Assembly (NCBI GenBank): GCA_016763665.1
Contig: JAESTI010000224.1
Location: 1-8,756, forward strand
DNA length: 8,756 nucleotides
Direction of reading: 5' to 3'
Source: Bacteroidia bacterium
GTDB taxonomy: Bacteria > Bacteroidota > Bacteroidia > Flavobacteriales > NORP286
Positions 1 through 8,000 of this stretch are shown here, one piece after another. Both the position numbers and the translations under genes were made by a program. The notes under the pieces were generated by a model. It was given only the letters and a program-made list of their open reading frames with translations. It ran no database searches and was not told the DNA's origin. The stretch's first letter is position 1; each line of letters begins with the position of its first letter.

Positions 1-756
1 CAGGATTTTAAAGAACAAGTTGATAAGGCATTAAATAATTCCGTGTGTTCCGTTCATTTAATGGGTGGAAAGGTAGGAAGAAAACTTGATAGCGAAAGCT
101 CTCCTCTCACGATGTATCAGATCAACCAGGCAAAAGCAAAAGTGGAGGCAGGTGGATATAAGATGTTTATATGGCAATTGCCTCCTAATTATTTTGATGA
201 GTTAGAGCCAGAACAGCATCAATGCATTAATGATATTAGAAATAACATTATTTCCAATATGATATTTACCAATGTTATCTCGCCAATGCAATTGGTGGAT
301 GATATTAGAACCTCTCTTGTAGTAGGAGAAAAGCCGGTATTAGCTACAGAAGATGCAGAAGTCTTTTTTATTAATAATCAACTGGATGAAGAAGAAGCAA
401 ATGAAGTTACCGGTATGCTTAGTGATATTGTGGATGTGAAGAGCTTGAATATTTCGCAGGATCAGGATTTGGATTATGGAGAAATGGCTGTTCAGCAAAT
501 AAAAAGAAGCAAGTTGGCTGTTATATATTTTCGAGAGGCTTCGGAATGGGCATTGCCTTTTACCCAGCAAATTTGGAAAATGATTGGAGGGGCTTCATCT
601 AATACCCCGTTGCTTCTTATTGGTGATGAAGATATAGAGGGGAATGCTCATAGGCTATTCAATGCTCCGAAAGTAGTTTCAAAAATAGTTTCTAGTGATC
701 TGATAGCCCTTGAAGTTAAAGCAACTTATGATAAAGCCGTTGAGGGAGTTATTTAA
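1..756 (+). CDS. TIR-family protein with tandem TIR-like domains (5' end outside window)
   Basis: The frame is open from the first base, so the gene starts upstream; the GTG at 43 and ATG at 61 lie inside a domain and are unlikely starts. The first part looks like the C-terminal half of a TIR-like domain found in bacterial effector-sensor operons: an SVHLMGGKVGRK stretch (SIHL-G-YG type), then a spaced S...Q...A helix and an FIWQLPP strand. A second TIR-like domain follows from about base 360 to 740: strand VFFINNQLD, helix, SLNISQDQDLDYGE, helix QIKRSKL, strand AVIYF, then SEWALPF and LLLIGD. In active TIR NADases a glutamate usually sits four residues after the conserved W; here W (547-549) is followed by A, L, P, F, so this copy looks catalytically dead. 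The gene ends in TAA 11 nt before the NTPase gene, implying co-transcription. Likely role: effector or adaptor of the neighbouring STAND proteins (inference). No TM or signal peptide is visible. Confidence 0.72.
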   Translation, partial: QDFKEQVDKALNNSVCSVHLMGGKVGRKLDSESSPLTMYQINQAKAKVEAGGYKMFIWQLPPNYFDELEPEQHQCINDIRNNIISNMIFTNVISPMQLVDDIRTSLVVGEKPVLATEDAEVFFINNQLDEEEANEVTGMLSDIVDVKSLNISQDQDLDYGEMAVQQIKRSKLAVIYFREASEWALPFTQQIWKMIGGASSNTPLLLIGDEDIEGNAHRLFNAPKVVSKIVSSDLIALEVKATYDKAVEGVI

Positions 757-767
757 CAAAAAATTCT

Positions 768-3593
768 ATGACGTCTCAAGTCAATGATACAATTTCGTCA
801 ACAAGTATTTGCCCTTACACTGGGCTGAGATCGTTTAGTGCTGAAGAAGCTCTATATTTCAAGGGTAGAGATATTCATATTGAAAGCGTTATAGAATTAC
901 TTCAAAATAAGAGGTTCGTAATGCTTACGGGTGCCTCCGGTGATGGGAAATCTTCTTTAGTTTATGCAGGATTGATCCCAAATGCCAAAGCAGGTTTTTT
1001 TAAAGCTCAATACTCCAATTGGATAATTGCTGATTTTCGTCCTGAACGCAAGCCACTTGATAATCTTGCTGATGCATTAAGTGCGCAGTTTGATGCAGAT
1101 GATCCATCGGCATTAAAAGGGTCATTGGGATTGGGTTACTCTGCTCTTGTCGATCTGTATAAATCATCCGGTAAGTATATGGATCCTGAAAGTGATGAGT
1201 GGAAGAATGCAGATAGTGAAACGCAAAAACAGCTCAAGCAACAAGGTGCAAATCTACTGGTCCTGGTAGATCAATTTGAAGAGTTTTTTACCAATCCTGA
1301 GAATTTCGTTTCAGGAGCGCCATCACATGATGCTAAGGTGGTTGTGAATTTATTAATAGAAACCAACCGGATCGCAAATGCTGAAAATCTACCCATCTAT
1401 GTTGCCTGCACCATGAGGAGCGACTATATTGGAAACTGTGCAGGCTTTAATGGATTACCCGAACTGATAGGTGACAGTCATTATTTCGTACCCCGATTGA
1501 ATAGAAACGAGATTTTTCAAGTTATTGATGAACCTGCTCTTCTGAGTGGTAATAGAATTGCACCTAGGTTAACTGAAAGATTACTTTCAGATTTGAAAGA
1601 AGGTCTTGATTTGTTGCCAGTGTTACAACATGCGTTGTATAGAATATGGGAAGTTGCAAACGGGGATAAATCAGAAATCATGGATTTGATCCATTATGCA
1701 AAGGTTGGCGGAATCGATCCTAAGGAGCTTCCATCTAATCAACAAAAAATATTTAATAAGTGGTATAGTTCCTTGCCTGATTATAAGAAAAACTTACGGA
1801 AAGATCCTGGTTTAGAAAATGTGCTAAATGCACATGCTGATGAACTGTATGAGACGATTGACAAAATAATTAACAAAGAACTATCAGCAGATAATAAAAT
1901 TTCGAAGAAAGATGCGCAATACGTTGTACAGGTAGCATTTACCAGCCTTACAAGAATTGATGAAAGTAGGGAAGTACGTAATCGTATGTCTGTTCAGGAA
2001 ATTTTAGACATGGTTGATAACTCAAGTATCAATATTGACCACGTCTATAAAATAGTTGATGTATTTAGGGCTCAGGGGAATACTTTGGTTAGACCTTATG
2101 TTCCTAATCCCACAAAAATGAATTCACCAGAATGGATGAAAGGTAAATTAAATCCTGATACAGTTCTGGATATTACCCACGAAGCCTTAATTCGAAATTG
2201 GAATAGGTTGCTTGCTTGGGCAAGAGAAGATTATGAAGGAGTGGGAGTGTTTACTGATTATCAAAAGCAACTTAACAGATGGTTGGAAAGTGAAAAATCC
2301 AGAGAACATCTGCTTTCCTCAGGACAGCTAAGTTATTTTGAAACATGGTATGATAAGCAAAACCCAACTCTTGGTTGGATACACCGGTACAAACAATCTG
2401 ATAATGGCTCTACGCAACGCTTAGGAGCTATTTCAGACATGAAGCGAACGGAAACTCTTGCTGGTAATAGTAGAGAATTTTTGAACAAAAGCGACAACTA
2501 TATAAATAAGAAAAAGAAGTTTGTAGCCATCGCGCTTGTTGTGATTTCGTTATTGTTGGTAGTATCTGTTTTTGCTTTTATTGATGCGTATATTCAAAAA
2601 GGAAAAGCGGAATTTGCAAGGAAAGTAGCTCAGTCAAATGAAATTGCGATGAAAGCATTCCTAAAAGTTGAGCAAGATCCTACTTGGGCTTTTAGATTGG
2701 CGGAAGAAGCATTCAAAATTAATAGGGGGGAGTTGGCAAAACAGGCTATATCCGAATCTTATAATAATGGTCCTTTTTATGAAAAGTTCAATAAAAATAG
2801 GGCAATTGGTTTCCGTGACATAGAGCTATTTAACACAGCACCATTATTAGTTATTGCAATTCCTAACGGCAATATTGAAATATGGGATTTGGATGGTAAG
2901 ATGATCCAGGAAATGGAAGGACACTTAAGACCAGTTTATGACATTCAGGTGTTTCCAGATGATAATCATTTCCTTACAGCATCATCGGATTCGACTGTGA
3001 TATTATGGGGAAAAATTGGCGAGTCAAATGAATGGGAATTACAGAATCACTGGAAAGGATTTAATGGTAAAATAAATAATATAGAGTTGTCTGCGAATGT
3101 TAAATATTTTGTGATAGTTACTAATGGCGACAAAGAGGGAACATTAGCCGAATTAATAAAAAATGGCGAGACATATGACCTTGGTGAAATTTACAATATT
3201 GATTGGCCGGGGTATGATGTTAATAACATAGTCTTTTCACCCACTTCAGACAAATTATTGGTGTCTACTTCGCAAAATTCCAGTTTAATTACCAGAATTG
3301 ACGGTGAAATAATCCAAGAGTTGAAAGGGCATAGTGCTAAGGTTGAGAATTCTTATTATTCTCCTAATGGAGAACAAATTATCACATCATATGGAGATAA
3401 TTCCGTGATCTTGTGGAAAAATAAGGCAAAAAATTCTGGTGAAGATGATTGGTATGAATCATTGAGAATTGACGAGCACTCAGGAGAAATACGAGATATT
3501 AATTTTTTTAACGACAATGAACATTTTGTTACCTGTTCTCAAGATAATACTCTTAAAATATACAATTTAGCAGGTTCAGTATTAAAACTCTAA
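768..3593 (+). CDS. nSTAND1 NTPase, TM helix and first WD40 blades (N-terminal fragment, 941 aa)
   Basis: A STAND-class P-loop NTPase of the nSTAND1 type, expected to switch conformation on nucleotide binding when its repeat sensor meets a ligand. The domain opens with the family signature CPYTGLRSF...YFKGR (residues 15-34). Walker A is GASGDGKS at 55-62, Walker B LLVLVDQFEE at 163-172 (D168), sensor-type motif TMRSDY at 215-220, LLPVLQHAL near 282-290, and the winged-helix signature THEALIRNW at about 470-478. A linker with LSYFETWY follows, then KKKK and a hydrophobic helix (585-605), a helical SNEIAMKAFLK...DPT segment, and about six WD40 blades from residue 675 onward. The ATG at 768 is the natural start: it lies 11 nt after the TIR gene, behind an A-rich run, about 14 residues before the CPY signature. 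Four lysines before the helix predict a cytoplasmic NTPase. The TAA at 3591 falls mid-blade and is caused by a frameshift. Confidence 0.9.
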   Translation: MTSQVNDTISSTSICPYTGLRSFSAEEALYFKGRDIHIESVIELLQNKRFVMLTGASGDGKSSLVYAGLIPNAKAGFFKAQYSNWIIADFRPERKPLDNLADALSAQFDADDPSALKGSLGLGYSALVDLYKSSGKYMDPESDEWKNADSETQKQLKQQGANLLVLVDQFEEFFTNPENFVSGAPSHDAKVVVNLLIETNRIANAENLPIYVACTMRSDYIGNCAGFNGLPELIGDSHYFVPRLNRNEIFQVIDEPALLSGNRIAPRLTERLLSDLKEGLDLLPVLQHALYRIWEVANGDKSEIMDLIHYAKVGGIDPKELPSNQQKIFNKWYSSLPDYKKNLRKDPGLENVLNAHADELYETIDKIINKELSADNKISKKDAQYVVQVAFTSLTRIDESREVRNRMSVQEILDMVDNSSINIDHVYKIVDVFRAQGNTLVRPYVPNPTKMNSPEWMKGKLNPDTVLDITHEALIRNWNRLLAWAREDYEGVGVFTDYQKQLNRWLESEKSREHLLSSGQLSYFETWYDKQNPTLGWIHRYKQSDNGSTQRLGAISDMKRTETLAGNSREFLNKSDNYINKKKKFVAIALVVISLLLVVSVFAFIDAYIQKGKAEFARKVAQSNEIAMKAFLKVEQDPTWAFRLAEEAFKINRGELAKQAISESYNNGPFYEKFNKNRAIGFRDIELFNTAPLLVIAIPNGNIEIWDLDGKMIQEMEGHLRPVYDIQVFPDDNHFLTASSDSTVILWGKIGESNEWELQNHWKGFNGKINNIELSANVKYFVIVTNGDKEGTLAELIKNGETYDLGEIYNIDWPGYDVNNIVFSPTSDKLLVSTSQNSSLITRIDGEIIQELKGHSAKVENSYYSPNGEQIITSYGDNSVILWKNKAKNSGEDDWYESLRIDEHSGEIRDINFFNDNEHFVTCSQDNTLKIYNLAGSVLKL
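2520..2582 (+). other. Predicted transmembrane helix of the first NTPase protein
   Basis: Residues 585-605 (FVAIALVVISLLLVVSVFAF and one more) are uninterruptedly hydrophobic and follow four lysines. By the positive-inside rule the NTPase side is cytoplasmic and the WD40 side lies beyond the membrane. A single helix between NTPase and WD40 parts is common in nSTAND1-WD40 proteins. Confidence 0.8.
3584..3593 (+). other. Frameshift site 1: one A missing in an A run
   Basis: Reading GSVLK in the upstream frame leads to CTC TAA, whereas the frame one base earlier continues as TLKGHTSPVDNF, the expected start of the next WD40 blade. Adding one A to the four-A run at 3584-3587 restores VLKTLKGH and an unbroken blade. 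Single-base loss in a short homopolymer is the simplest explanation. Confidence 0.8.
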
Positions 3594-3684
3594 AAGGGCA
3601 TACATCACCAGTCGATAATTTTACAGTAGCAAAAGATGGTAAAGTCCTCATCTCTGGAGCTTCTCAAAGCGGTATAATTTTGAG

Positions 3685-4785
3685 ATGGAACTTAAATCAT
3701 ATAGAACAAAGACCATCCAAGCACATGTAGAAAACATTTATGGGCTTTTTTACGATGAAGAATCTGAAATAATAATTTCAAGCAGTCGAGATAATTATGT
3801 AAAACTTTGGAATTTACAAGGTAGTCTGAAAGCATCATTTTACTGCTTTAGCAAGTTTGCGGGGTCAGCTCAGCTGTTAGCAAAGAGTAAAACTATATTG
3901 ATTGCCTCAGAAAGAGCTAGGATACAGTTAGTAGATTACAATGGAGATACAAAGTCTGAGTTATCAGTTACCGAAAATATAGGGGATACAAGAACTGGCA
4001 GTGTTTCTAAAGATGAAAAATATATTGCGATCGGATCAACTGATGGAGAGGTTATTTTATGGGATATAGAAAATAATTCACATATTTCTCTAAATGGGCA
4101 CAGAAATAGTGTAAGAAAGATACTTATTGCTGTAGCTGCCAATAGAGTCTTAACTGCTTCAGATGACCAAACTGCTATTTTATGGAATTTTAAGGGTGAA
4201 AAGATAAAAGTGGTCAAAGGGATATACATTGAACTTCGTCCCATAGATATCTCACTTGATGAAAAGTGTTTTGCAGTTGCAACCAGGAATAATACAGCTC
4301 AATTGTTTGACATGGATGGGGAACAAGTAGGAGAATTAGTTGGGCATGATGATGTACTTACATCCGTAATGTTTTCACCTGATATGGAAAGAATTTTTAC
4401 TACTTCTCAAGACAATACTGTAAGGATTTGGGATAAGAATGGTAATTGTTTAAAAGTATTGCATGGCCACACTGCTTATATCAATGAAGTTGCCTTTTCT
4501 CCTGATGGTAAATACTTTGCGACACCGGCAGATGATAAAACAGTAAGGTTATGGGATATGGATGGCAATATAATTAATGTGCTAAAAGGTCATACAAAAG
4601 GTGTTCAGGTAGCCACCTTTACTGCAGATAGTAAGAGTATTATTACAGGATCGCAAGATGGAACTATAAGGATTTGGCCGGTATTTGTTGAAGATATTCT
4701 GAAGAAAGTAAATGAGGAAAAGGAATTTGGGGAAATGTGGCGAATGACCGATGAAGACCGAAATGTAGCTGGTATCTATAATTAA
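3685..4785 (+). CDS. WD40 C-terminal fragment of the preceding NTPase gene (366 aa)
   Basis: This open frame holds only WD40 blades, about eight, plus a short tail. Clear repeats carry the GH...V...FSPDG...T.S.D.TVRIWD pattern, best in the last three blades (about 4340-4677), while the blades near 3840-3960 and 4200-4320 are degenerate. After the final RIWP the protein ends in a charged helical tail (VEDILKKVNEEKEFG, then about 20 residues) of the kind that closes bacterial STAND-WD40 proteins. The ATG at 3685 is probably not a real start: it lies inside a blade and has no SD-like site, and the blade's first half is coded upstream in another frame. It is therefore the 3' part of the 768 gene. 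A free cytoplasmic WD40 protein made by internal initiation is possible but unsupported. Confidence 0.85.
   Translation: MELKSYRTKTIQAHVENIYGLFYDEESEIIISSSRDNYVKLWNLQGSLKASFYCFSKFAGSAQLLAKSKTILIASERARIQLVDYNGDTKSELSVTENIGDTRTGSVSKDEKYIAIGSTDGEVILWDIENNSHISLNGHRNSVRKILIAVAANRVLTASDDQTAILWNFKGEKIKVVKGIYIELRPIDISLDEKCFAVATRNNTAQLFDMDGEQVGELVGHDDVLTSVMFSPDMERIFTTSQDNTVRIWDKNGNCLKVLHGHTAYINEVAFSPDGKYFATPADDKTVRLWDMDGNIINVLKGHTKGVQVATFTADSKSIITGSQDGTIRIWPVFVEDILKKVNEEKEFGEMWRMTDEDRNVAGIYN
3686..3712 (+). other. Frameshift site 2: second one-base loss
   Basis: The middle frame carries a full blade ending ILRWNLNHIEQ, then runs into RPSKHM and TAG at 3728-3730. The next frame down continues as KTIQAHVENIYG, the start of the following blade. 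One extra A in the run at 3708-3710 would join them as IEQKTIQAHVEN. The exact point cannot be fixed from the window; it lies between the RW codons and the TIQAH codons. Confidence 0.75.
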
Positions 4786-4790
4786 ATAAG

Positions 4791-4849
4791 AATCACAGGT
4801 AAACATATCTAAGAACCAAAAGAGGGGAATATTCATGTTACTTGTGATT
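4791..4849. repeat. Imperfect inverted repeat between the two NTPase genes
   Basis: The left arm 4791-4806 (AATCACAGGTAAACAT) pairs with the right arm 4835-4849 (ATGTTACTTGTGATT). This gives 15 pairs, including one G-U, with a single bulged A at 4803 and a 28-nt loop. The stem ends one base before the ATG at 4851, and the loop carries the SD-like AGAGGGGA. No T run follows, so it is not a normal rho-independent terminator. It may be an mRNA hairpin affecting translation or stability of the second NTPase gene, or an operator-like dyad. The function is inferred only from position. Confidence 0.55.
4821..4828 (+). promoter_or_regulatory. SD-like purine run in the spacer
   Basis: AGAGGGGA is the only strong SD-like site in the window. 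Its spacing is odd for the NTPase start: 22 nt to ATG 4851, but an ideal 6 nt to ATG 4835. The 4835 ATG opens a different frame of 20 codons that overlaps the gene start and stops at 4897. So the site either serves a short leader frame, works on 4851 through the hairpin, or points to a lost base near the true start. Confidence 0.4.
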
Positions 4850-4850
4850 A

Positions 4851-5081
4851 ATGAACATGGCTCGAATTTGTCCCTATCCAGGCTTAAGACCTTTTAATGA
4901 GGAAGAATCTCTTTACTTTAAGGGAAGAGGGAAGCATATTGATAGAATAAAAGAAATTCTTGAAGAAAAGAAGTTCCTAATGGTTACCGGAGCTTCTGGA
5001 GATGGAAAATCTTCACTCATCTTTGCGGGGTTGCTTCCAATTATTAAGGCAGGTTTTTTAAGAGCAAAGTTTAACCGGTAG
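4851..5081 (+). CDS. N-terminal 76-aa fragment with the Walker A motif
   Basis: It carries the nSTAND1 opening CPYPGLRPF...YFKGR (residues 7-26) and Walker A GASGDGKS (47-54), followed by AGLLP and KAGF as in the upstream paralogue, then stops at TAG. The upstream in-frame codon 4845-4847 is TGA, so the start must be ATG 4851 or ATG 4857. The former gives MNMARICPY, eight residues shorter than the paralogue's N-terminus. A free 76-residue peptide with a P-loop but no Walker B is unlikely to function alone. Confidence 0.7.
   Translation: MNMARICPYPGLRPFNEEESLYFKGRGKHIDRIKEILEEKKFLMVTGASGDGKSSLIFAGLLPIIKAGFLRAKFNR
5079..5081 (+). other. In-frame nonsense codon (TAG in place of TGG)
   Basis: Aligning the two paralogues without gaps puts this TAG (codon 77) exactly at W85 of the first NTPase protein (TGG at 1020-1022). 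Homology resumes at once downstream with FRPERNP against FRPERKP. A single G-to-A change explains it. No other in-frame TAG occurs in the window's coding frames, so there is no support for TAG recoding. Confidence 0.85.
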
Positions 5082-8000
5082 GCATTTGCATTGTTTAGGC
5101 CTGAACGTAATCCTGTTGCTAATTTAGCTGTAGAATTAGCTAATTGCTTAAAATATGAAAACAAGGATACCGTTGAAGCCAATCTTCAGCTAGGTTATTC
5201 AGCAATCGTTGATCTGTATAAAAACTCTCCATTATTTAACGAGAAGAATCCAAGGGAATCTGCTAACCTGTTCATTCTTGTTGATCAGTTTGAAGAACTT
5301 TTTACCTATACTGAGAATTACTCCAATGGAAGTGTAAGTGCCCAAGTCAAACTATTGTCCAATTTACTTCTCGAAACATATCTTATTGCAAAACAAGAAG
5401 ACCTGCCGATTTATGTAGTGTGTACAATGCGTTCGGATTATATAAGTCATTGTGCTGCAGTAAACGGTTTCCCTGAATTGATTGGTGAGAGCCATTTTTT
5501 TGTTCCCAGGTTAAAAAGAGCTGAGTTAATAAATATTATTGAAGAACCTGCATTATTAACTGGTAACAAAATTTCTAAAAGACTTGTTAGTAGATTGGTT
5601 AATGATGTGAAAGATGGCACAGATGCGCTTCCCGTATTGCAACATGCTCTAAATCAAATATGGCATCAATATGAATTAAATGAAGCCGATGAAATGGATT
5701 TGATCCACTATTCTATGGTGGGTGGATTGAGTCTTAGCGAACTTCCGGAGTCAGAACAATTAGAAATTAGTGAATGGTTCGAATCATTACCTGAATACAA
5801 AAAGAACTTGTACTTAGATCCCGGGTTGCACAATGTACTCAATGCCCATGCAGATGAAATTTTTGAGACTGCACATTTAACACATCCGGAAGTTGATATT
5901 AGCAAAGAAGAATCTCAGCATATTATAGAATCTACATTTAAATGTCTTACAAAAATAGATGATAATAAAGCCATCAGAAATAGAATGACCTTGAAGGAAA
6001 TAGCTGAAATGATTGGTGGAGAGGAATTGAGTACAATAGAAGCTTTGTTGTTAAATTATCGGATGGAGGGAAATACCTTGCTGTATCCATTTGTAAAGAA
6101 TGGAGCAAAAAATGGGCAACTCTCAGAAGATTCAATATTGGATATTACTCATGAGGCATTAATACGAAATTGGAAAAAGTTAAAAGACTGGACAAATGAA
6201 GAACATGAGTCAGTAAAAATTTATGAAGACTATAATACCCAATTAGAACGGTGGCTCGAAAATGATAAAAAGAAGGATTTTTTGCTTCCGTTGGGATCAC
6301 TAAGTTATTTTGAGACTTGGTATAAAAATCAATCTTATGAACCACTTGCCTGGATAAAAAGATATGTGTCATACGACAAGTTGGAGTCGCAAATATTAAA
6401 TGCCAGTAACGTTGCTCATTCAAAAACGGTTTCTAGTCTTAAGCAAGGAGTTTATGACAGCTTTGTTGCTACACACTTCAGCAACATTAAAGACTTTATT
6501 TATCAGAGTCGCAAAAATGTAGATCGTAAAAAGAAGTTCGCACGAGTAGTTTCTATAGTAATATCAGTGTTACTCGTAATTTCAGTAGCTGCACTTTTTT
6601 GGAATATTCACTTAAGGAAAATATCTAAGTCTAATGAGATTGCGATGAAATCTTTTTTAAAACTGGAAGATGACCCAACTCTTGCGTATCGATTCGCTGA
6701 AAATGCTTATCAAATAAAAAGTACAAGTCTAGCTAAACAAGCGCTGATGGAAGCTTACTGCCATCCTCCTTTTTATAATTTACTAGATGGTCATAAGGGT
6801 TTTGTAACAAACGCAGTATTTTCACCGGATGGCCAATTCATTTTAACTGCATCTCGGGACAAAACAGCCAAGCTTTGGAATCTTGAAGGAAAAGAGCTGA
6901 ATACTTTAAGAGGGCATACACAGCCATTAGCTGCATATACAGGTAATACTGCTTCTTTTTCTTCAGATGGTCAATATATAGTAACGGGTTCGTTAGATAG
7001 TACCGCCAGACTTTGGAGTGCTCAGGGAAAGTTTATCACTAAAATGGAGCATGATGGAGCGGTTTATTTTTGCCAGTTTTCAAAAGATAACCAGACTATT
7101 TTATCTACGAGCTCTGATAATTTCGCAAGAATATGGAATTTGGATGGGAAATGTATTCAGACATTACAGGGGCATCGGGCAAAAGTATATGATGCATGTT
7201 ATTCAAAAGATGGAAATACGATTGTGACAATTTCTGCGGATTCAACTGCTATAGTCTGGAATAAGGCAGGAGAAAAGGTATTGATTTTCAAAAAGCATAA
7301 TGCAAGAATAACAGAAGTTTCATTTTTAAATGATCAGTCTATTATTACTACTGATTCAAAGGGACAGGTAATTTTATGGGATATTAACGGAAATGTTTCT
7401 TTAACTATTCAAGCGCATGCTGGCGAGGTTCGTAATTTAGCCGTTGCACATAATGGAAGTTACTTTATAACCACCGGATACGATAAGCTGATAAAAATAT
7501 GGGATTTAGAAGGAAAGCATCTGACTTCTTTGGAAGGACACGATGGATTAATATGGGATATAGCGATATCCTCCCACGATAGTTTAATAGCAACAACTGC
7601 TAATGATGGTACCATTAGAATATGGAATACACAAGGAATAGAACTTAGTATTCTAAAAGGCCATACTGCACAAGTTTTTACTGCCGCTTTTTCTCCTGAT
7701 GATAAGTTATTGGTTACCACTTCACATGATGCAACTGCAAGGGTGTGGAAGATCTCTCCGATGAAAAAACAATTATTGTTGGGTCATTCCGGATATATTC
7801 TGAATGGCAACTTTTCTTCCAATGGCCAATATGTAGTTACTGCAGGGTGGGATTATTCAGCTAGAATTTGGGATATAGAAGGGAGGCTAGTACAAATACT
7901 TGATGATCATCCTTCAATTGTAATCTATTATGCTGATTTTTTACCCAATAACAAATACGTTTTAACAACTTGTAGTGATCATAATGTTAGAATTTGGGAT

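Larger units (their letters stand above)
2788..4677 (+). repeat. WD40 repeat array of the first NTPase gene (about 15 blades)
   Basis: Protein-level tandem repeats of about 40 residues, crossing both frameshifts. The first five or six blades are diverged, some lacking the GH or the WD (for instance around 3060-3290); the last three are canonical. Fifteen or so blades would form two seven- or eight-bladed propellers, the usual sensor module of STAND-WD40 proteins. The repeats are not near-identical at DNA level, so there is no sign of recent repeat expansion. Confidence 0.85.
768..4785 (+). pseudogene. nSTAND1 NTPase-TM-WD40 gene, full extent, split by two frameshifts
   Basis: This is the whole gene behind the two open frames at 768-3593 and 3685-4785. 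WD40 homology runs without loss through all three frames: frame of 768 up to about 3584, then the frame containing LKGHTSPVDNF up to about 3705, then the frame containing KTIQAHVENIYG. Restoring one base at each junction gives a single protein of about 1,339 residues, matching the roughly 1,330 expected for the paralogue next door. As written, translation stops at 3591 after about six of 15 blades, so the product would hold the NTPase and membrane helix but an incomplete sensor. Apart from the two single-base losses there is no sign of decay, so this is either a very recent pseudogene or sequence error. Programmed frameshifting is less likely, since neither site has a classical slippery heptamer. 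Confidence 0.8.

Noticed and set aside
43..756. Independent TIR-like gene starting at GTG 43
   Set aside because: The frame is open from base 1 with domain-like sequence before the GTG, and the GTG falls in the middle of a TIR strand, so the gene almost certainly starts upstream.
3584..3593. Programmed -1 ribosomal frameshifting at the TTA AAA C sequence
   Set aside because: It is not an X XXY YYZ heptamer, since the P-site codon would not re-pair, and no strong downstream stem is evident. A second shift would also be needed 110 nt later. A lost base is simpler.
3936..4244. Minus-strand open frame of about 100 codons opposite the WD40 fragment
   Set aside because: It lies opposite well conserved WD40 blades, its translation resembles no family, and it has no start signal. 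It is a shadow frame; the same holds for minus-strand frames at 340-570, 4582-4836, 4913-5182, 5708-5905, 6145-6423 and 7460-7720.
4791..4849. Rho-independent terminator or IS terminal inverted repeats
   Set aside because: The stem is AT-rich, the loop is 28 nt and no T run follows; the enclosed DNA is far too short for an IS and no target duplication is visible.
5079..5081. TAG read as an amino acid (recoding)
   Set aside because: Only one in-frame TAG is seen in roughly 2,900 coding codons, the genes end in TAA, and no known bacterial code reads TAG as tryptophan.
7018..7227. Plus-strand open frame of about 70 codons inside the second WD40 array
   Set aside because: It is out of frame with clear WD40 repeats and has no recognisable features.
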